Shown here piece after piece: positions 42,276-46,370 of a DNA stretch of 46,370 nt. Source of the DNA: Bacteroidota bacterium (lineage in GTDB: Bacteria > Bacteroidota > Ignavibacteria > Ignavibacteriales > Ignavibacteriaceae); the NCBI GenBank assembly GCA_022708025.1, contig JAKIZM010000024.1:1-46370 (forward strand), read 5' to 3'. The notes below the pieces were generated by a model. That model was given only the letters and a program-made list of their open reading frames with translations, searched no databases and was not told where the DNA came from. Each line of letters begins with the position of its first letter. Positions within the stretch are counted from its first letter, which is position 1. A program made the translations under genes and the position numbers.

Positions 42276-44135
42276 CTATCTGGGTCTTATCATATTTTCA
42301 GGTTTTAACAAATCATCAAGCTCTGTTTTAGATAACAGTTTCTTTTCCAATACTAATTCATAAACTCCGCGGTTTGTATCCAGTGCTTCTTTAGCAAGCT
42401 TGGTGCAGGTCTCATATCCAAGTGCAGGATTAAGAGCTGTAACAATTCCAATACTTCCTTCTACAAGTTTTCTGCATCTTTCTTCATTCGCAGTTATACC
42501 ATCAATGCATCTTACTTTCAAAGTCATCATTCCGTTCTTTAACATTTCAATTGATTCAAACAAGCTTTGAACGATTACGGGTTCAAAAACATTCAGTTCA
42601 AGCTGTCCGCCTTCAGCAGCAAGTGTTACTACCAAATCATTTCCAATTACTTTAAATGCAATCTGAGTTACAACTTCAGGTATAACAGGATTAACTTTTC
42701 CGGGCATTATTGAAGAACCCGGCTGCATTGGTGGCAAATTGATTTCGTGAATTCCGGTTCTTGGTCCTGATGATAACAATCTTAAATCATTACTGATTTT
42801 TGAGAGCTTAACAGCCAATCTTTTAACCGCAGAAGAGAACATTATAAACGCACCTGTATCCTGTGTTGCTTCAACAAGATTTTCTGCGAGAACAATATTC
42901 AGTCCGGTTGCTTCTCTTAAGTGTTCTACAACTTTGGCTGAGTAATCGGGATGAGAATTAATTCCGGTTCCGATTGCTGTTGCACCCATATTTACTTCTA
43001 AAAACAATTTTGCATTTTGTTCAAGTCTCTTAACTTCTTCATTAAGCATAACAGCATAAGCTTCAAATTCCTGTCCCAGAGTCATTGGAACCGCATCCTG
43101 TAACTGAGTTCTTCCCATCTTAATAATATGCGAAAATTCTTTTGCTTTGGCTCTGAATGATCCAATTAGTTCCTGTAATACTTCCACCAATTTTTCCTTT
43201 GAGTTAATTAAAGCAATTTTCACAGCAGTAGGATAAGCATCATTTGTAGATTGAGAAAGATTAACGTGATTATTCGGATGACAATATTTATAATCTCCTT
43301 TTTCATAGCCTAAAATCTCAAGTGCACGATTTGCGATGACTTCGTTTGCATTCATATTCGTTGATGTTCCAGCACCGCCCTGAATCATATCAACAACAAA
43401 ATGTGAATGAAGTTTTCCGTTTATTATCTCATCGCAAGCCTGAACAATTGCGCCTGATATCGGTTTGGATAAAAGTCCAAGATCATAATTGGCTTTTGCA
43501 GCGGCTTTTTTAACCATTGCAAGCGCTTCTATAAGAACAGGATAAAAATCTAATGTTACTCCGCTTATGTTAAAATTTTCCATTGCACGCAATGTCTGCA
43601 CACCGTAATAATATTCGTGAGGCACTTCCCTGTTGCCAAGTAAATCGTGTTCATTTCTTGTTCTGCCTGATTGATATTGAGCAGCAATGTTTATTACTCG
43701 TGTATTTGCAGCGCTCATTCTTCTTGAAATAACTCTGCCGATACTTGAAAGAATTGCAACAGCAGTTTCGTTATCTTCTTTCATTAGCTGTTTAAAACTG
43801 TCTCTTGATAAAACGAAAATAACAGAATCAATCGTGGCTCGTGCAGAAGTTGAATGCGGTGAATCATCCATTAATGCGCCTTCACCGAGAAAATCATATT
43901 TACTGAAAATTGATAGTCTTTTTTCTCCTCCGTAAGGTGTGCGTTTAAATAATTCCACTTCGCCATCGTAAATAACAAACAAATTTTGGCGAACATTATT
44001 TTCATTAAAAACCATGCTGCCCGCTGAAAAATTTTCAACTTTTATTTTTTCGCAAATTATTTTTAATTGTGAATCGTTAAGTTCTTTAAATAATTGTATT
44101 TGTTTTAAGAATTCTATTATTTGTGTTTTTTCCAT
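42276..44135 (-). CDS. aspA: Aspartate ammonia-lyase with N-terminal cyclic-nucleotide-binding domain
   Basis: 619 residues, about 140-150 longer than ordinary aspartases. Residues about 10-125 form a CNB/CRP-type domain ('LFKELNDSQLKIICEKIKV', then 'FLGEGALMDDSPHSTSARA'). Residues about 157-619 are a complete aspartase that converts aspartate to fumarate and ammonia: 'GTSTNMNANEVIANRA', 'MGRTQLQDAVPMTLGQEF' and the signature loop GSSIMPGKVNPVIPEV are all present. The phosphate-binding cassette of the CNB has His94 where Arg normally contacts the cyclic phosphate, so ligand binding may be altered. The fusion suggests allosteric control of aspartase by a small molecule or by protein state. AGGAAC precedes the ATG. 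Confidence 0.92.
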   Translation of the reverse strand: MEKTQIIEFLKQIQLFKELNDSQLKIICEKIKVENFSAGSMVFNENNVRQNLFVIYDGEVELFKRTPYGGEKRLSIFSKYDFLGEGALMDDSPHSTSARATIDSVIFVLSRDSFKQLMKEDNETAVAILSSIGRVISRRMSAANTRVINIAAQYQSGRTRNEHDLLGNREVPHEYYYGVQTLRAMENFNISGVTLDFYPVLIEALAMVKKAAAKANYDLGLLSKPISGAIVQACDEIINGKLHSHFVVDMIQGGAGTSTNMNANEVIANRALEILGYEKGDYKYCHPNNHVNLSQSTNDAYPTAVKIALINSKEKLVEVLQELIGSFRAKAKEFSHIIKMGRTQLQDAVPMTLGQEFEAYAVMLNEEVKRLEQNAKLFLEVNMGATAIGTGINSHPDYSAKVVEHLREATGLNIVLAENLVEATQDTGAFIMFSSAVKRLAVKLSKISNDLRLLSSGPRTGIHEINLPPMQPGSSIMPGKVNPVIPEVVTQIAFKVIGNDLVVTLAAEGGQLELNVFEPVIVQSLFESIEMLKNGMMTLKVRCIDGITANEERCRKLVEGSIGIVTALNPALGYETCTKLAKEALDTNRGVYELVLEKKLLSKTELDDLLKPENMIRPR

Positions 44136-44476
44136 TTCAGTTCCTATAAATTAAATTACTGTTATACAAATTTACTCTTATTTTCTGTCAAATTGATTAT
44201 GAATAGAAGTCAGAAAACAGGAGTCAGAAGTCAAAATATTTTTCACTCAAAAAAATTTTTCTAAAGGAGAACTTAGTATCCTGTTCTTCTTTAATTGGAA
44301 CACGGATTTAACTGATTAAACTCTGTATTACTCAGTGTAAGAAATTAGAAAAGGAGTCAGAAGACAGAAGTCAGAATTTTAACGCAAAGATTTTATTTGT
44401 TATTCATAAAAAACCTTCGAGGCTGCAATCTGTAATAAGATTTTAACCTCAAAGGTTGAATGTTAATTGACAGAAT
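44136..44476. repeat. Intergenic mosaic of short dispersed repeats
   Basis: 341 bases with no gene. GAAGTCAGAA-type units occur at 44204-44236 and again at 44349-44379. ACACGGATTTAACTGATTAAA-like sequence lies at 44299-44320. An imperfect palindrome has arms AACCTTCGAGG (44412-44422) and CCTCAAAGGTT (44447-44457) and lies just after the stop of the PQQ-like propeller gene. All are styles of intergenic repeats common in Bacteroidetes-group genomes. The region also carries the aspartase promoter, which I could not pinpoint. Confidence 0.6.
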
Positions 44477-46021
44477 TTATTTCAGCAGAATTAATTTCTT
44501 CGTTGTTGTAAAATTCCCTGAGGTAAGTGTGTAGAAATAAATTCCGCTCGCAAGATCTTTGGGTTGAAAAGTTACATCATAACTTCCTGCTCCCTGATAT
44601 ATGTCAAGAATCCGTGCGACTTCACTACCCATTAAATTATAAACAGTTAATTTAACTTTTCCGGATTGTGGGATTGAATATTTAATATGCGTAGTTGCAT
44701 TAAAAGGGTTTGGGTAGTTTTGTGATAACGAGTAATCTGATGCTTCGATACTGCTTTGACTTACTGAAGTGGAGCCGGTGTCTTGAATAGCTATCAGTGT
44801 TTTAACTCCTTGTGTAAAAGTACTATATAGGCATTTACCAATATACAATGTCCCATCCGAAGCAATTGCAGTTGAATTTTCCACATAATACCCTTCAAGA
44901 GGAATTTGCCACAACAACTCTCCGTCTTTTGATACAGCATAGTAATTGTATCCGAAAGTAGAACCACAATAAACCGTACCATCCTTATCGCATATCAATG
45001 GCATTACTATTACCTCTTCAGGCTGATCGAATTGATAAGTCCATCTGTAATTGCCATAATAATCAACACTTTCAAGTCTGCTATACCAAACAACACCGGC
45101 ACTATCTGCTACGTACGTATAATAAATATTTCCCTCGTAATCCATCGCTGGCGAGCTTTCTGTGAAATTAGCATTATTATTATTGATTACATATTCCCAA
45201 TTTAAATTACCTAAACTATCAATTGATGTTAAACTCCAAGGAGGTGTGCATCCAGCTAAAAAAATAATATTTCCATTGTTATCAATAAGTAATGGTAAAC
45301 GTCTATCACCAGGGCATTCTAAATACCATTTTAGACTACCATCAAGGTTTAATGCATATAAATTACTTCCTTTGCCTGTTGTATAAATTGTATTTCCATC
45401 AGGAGAAAATGAAACTGATCTTGGAAAAAGACCACCACCATAATTTGCTTTCCAATTTAATCTTCCTTCTTTTGAAAATGAAAACAAGTATCCTGTACTG
45501 TTAGCTATGTATATATTACCCTGTAAGTCAGTGTTCATTACTCTCTGATGAATATTTCCACCTGTATCATATTTCCATTTGAGATTTCCTTTGGTATCAA
45601 TTGCATATAACCATCCGCTTTGTGAACCAAAGAATATTGTACCTTCATTGTTGATTAAGTAACCAGATTCGTTTGCAAAAGGGGTTCCTGTCAAGAATGT
45701 CCATATAATCCTTCCATTGTCCGGGTCTATTGCATAAAAATAATTTGTTGTATCTCCCATAAAATACAAATAAGCATTAGTGCCTACATACAACGTACCA
45801 TCCTCACCAATGATTGGTCCTGAATATACTCCATAAGGTAAATCCAGTGTCCACTTTATCGTTGGTGTTTTTGGTCCTGAATACGGTGATCTTCCTGTAA
45901 TTTGTGGGTCGTGTGCAATCATTGGCCAGGGACTGTTCGCTAGAGTTTGCCAGGGAATGTCAACCTGCTGTTGTGAATGGATTAAGCTCGTAAATAATAA
46001 AAATAATAGAACAGTCTTCAT
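44477..46021 (-). CDS. Secreted PQQ-like beta-propeller protein with T9SS sorting domain
   Basis: 514 residues. Signal peptide 1 to about 17 (LIHSQ). Residues about 45-420 are repeats ending 'G.I.W.F' or 'G.LKW.Y' ('YAIDPDNGRIIWTF', 'YAIDTKGNLKWKYDTGG', 'FSFSKEGRLNWKANYGGG', 'YALNLDGSLKWYLECPG', 'DSLGNLNWEYVINN'), the PQQ-like propeller pattern seen also in BamB. The Trp-docking motif is preserved but no PQQ-ligating residues can be claimed. The last 86 residues form a T9SS sorting domain with NYPNPFNATT, a Pro-to-Ala change in the usual PFNPTT. AGGAG precedes the ATG. A secreted binding or scaffold protein is more likely than an enzyme. Confidence 0.82.
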   Translation of the reverse strand: MKTVLLFLLFTSLIHSQQQVDIPWQTLANSPWPMIAHDPQITGRSPYSGPKTPTIKWTLDLPYGVYSGPIIGEDGTLYVGTNAYLYFMGDTTNYFYAIDPDNGRIIWTFLTGTPFANESGYLINNEGTIFFGSQSGWLYAIDTKGNLKWKYDTGGNIHQRVMNTDLQGNIYIANSTGYLFSFSKEGRLNWKANYGGGLFPRSVSFSPDGNTIYTTGKGSNLYALNLDGSLKWYLECPGDRRLPLLIDNNGNIIFLAGCTPPWSLTSIDSLGNLNWEYVINNNNANFTESSPAMDYEGNIYYTYVADSAGVVWYSRLESVDYYGNYRWTYQFDQPEEVIVMPLICDKDGTVYCGSTFGYNYYAVSKDGELLWQIPLEGYYVENSTAIASDGTLYIGKCLYSTFTQGVKTLIAIQDTGSTSVSQSSIEASDYSLSQNYPNPFNATTHIKYSIPQSGKVKLTVYNLMGSEVARILDIYQGAGSYDVTFQPKDLASGIYFYTLTSGNFTTTKKLILLK

Positions 46022-46056
46022 AATTATTTGCTCCTGAACTTTAATATTAAAAGATA

Positions 46057-46089
46057 AAGAGGTTATTTTTTATTTAAAAATAACCTCTT
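46057..46089 (-). terminator. Perfect 14-base hairpin after the last gene
   Basis: Arms AAGAGGTTATTTTT (46057-46070) and AAAAATAACCTCTT (46076-46089) with a five-base loop lie between the stop of the right-edge gene (46102) and the next gene start (46021). On the minus strand TATCTTTTAATATT follows, a modest U-rich tail consistent with a terminator. Confidence 0.65.
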
Positions 46090-46101
46090 ACTCTGTTATG
46101 G

Positions 46102-46370
46102 CTACTTCTGTAAAATTAGTTTTTTCGTTTCAATATATTCACCGGCTTTTAACTGATAAAAATATATCCCGCTTGTAAGATTTGATGCATCAAACTTTAT
46201 ACTATGCGAGCCTGCTTCTTTATAAGAATCTACAAGAGATGCAGCTTCTCTTCCCAATACATCATATACTTTTAGTGTTACCTGAGCGGAAACAGGTAGT
46301 GAAAACATAATTGTTGTAGCTGGATTAAACGGATTAGGATAATTTTGTGATAATGAATAATTATTGATTC
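46102..46370 (-). CDS. C-terminal end of a T9SS cargo protein (cut by the window edge)
   Basis: Only the last 89 codons are present; the gene continues beyond the right edge. I read it through the edge in frame: NNYSLSQNYPNPFNPATTI is followed by SLPVSAQVTLKVYDVLGREA, 'KEAGSHSIKFDASNLTSGIY' and the basic end ETKKLILQK. This is a complete type A T9SS sorting domain. Nothing can be said about the main domain. An internal ATG at 46306-46308 is not the real start. Confidence 0.85.
   Translation of the reverse strand, partial: INNYSLSQNYPNPFNPATTIMFSLPVSAQVTLKVYDVLGREAASLVDSYKEAGSHSIKFDASNLTSGIYFYQLKAGEYIETKKLILQK

Noticed and set aside
46102..46308. A 68-residue stand-alone gene at the right edge
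   Set aside because: The frame continues without a stop to the window edge and includes the NYPNPFNPATT motif, so it is the 3' end of a larger T9SS cargo gene.

Overview
The window looks like chromosomal DNA of an Ignavibacteria-type bacterium (Bacteroidota/Chlorobi group). The DNA is AT-rich. At least seven predicted secreted proteins end in the type IX secretion (T9SS) sorting domain with the 'NYPNPFNP.T' motif, one gene is PorQ-like, and intergenic spaces carry palindromic repeats of a kind common in this group. I see no rRNA, tRNA, CRISPR array, phage genes or intact insertion sequence. The organism assignment is inferred from protein style, not from a marker-gene search.

Left part (1-23 kb), mostly cell-surface and periplasmic functions. 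It holds the start of a PQQ-type sugar dehydrogenase, a small membrane protein, a 13-repeat Ycf48/BNR propeller protein and a DUF362-like secreted protein. Next comes a leftward run: a periplasmic two-subunit molybdenum hydroxylase (2Fe-2S subunit plus Tat-exported molybdopterin subunit), a small PepSY-like protein, a membrane protein and an adenylate-forming ligase. Then follow a DUF4623-like/beta-helix protein, a CotH-type secreted kinase, a GNAT acetyltransferase, PorQ, a TPR protein and a second BNR protein. The last has a repeat element inserted in frame in its sorting domain.

Middle part (23-34 kb), mostly housekeeping: glycyl-tRNA synthetase with a clear terminator, a DUF47-Pit phosphate transport pair, an AmmeMemoRadiSam A/B pair, a DUF4905-like protein and tryptophanase. 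Divergent from tryptophanase is a compact cassette of membrane protein, XRE regulator and membrane protein, with a tandem operator-like repeat over its promoter. A YIP1 protein and a peptide-binding lipoprotein follow.

Right part (34-46 kb): PriA with an overlapping lipoprotein gene, an S66 LD-carboxypeptidase, an AlbA_2/HATPase regulator-like protein, a fused ADP-forming acyl-CoA synthetase, and an aspartase carrying an N-terminal cyclic-nucleotide-binding domain. A PQQ-like propeller protein and the C-terminal end of another T9SS cargo close the window.

Taken together, a peptide-binding lipoprotein, tryptophanase, aspartase and ADP-forming acyl-CoA synthetase fit peptide or amino-acid catabolism with ATP made from acyl-CoA (inference). 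The T9SS cargo proteins and PorQ belong to one export route. The less usual items are the cNMP-domain/aspartase fusion with an altered phosphate-binding motif, the promoter/operator of the membrane-XRE-membrane cassette, the repeat inserted inside a sorting domain, and a possible decayed small gene at 6828-7069.
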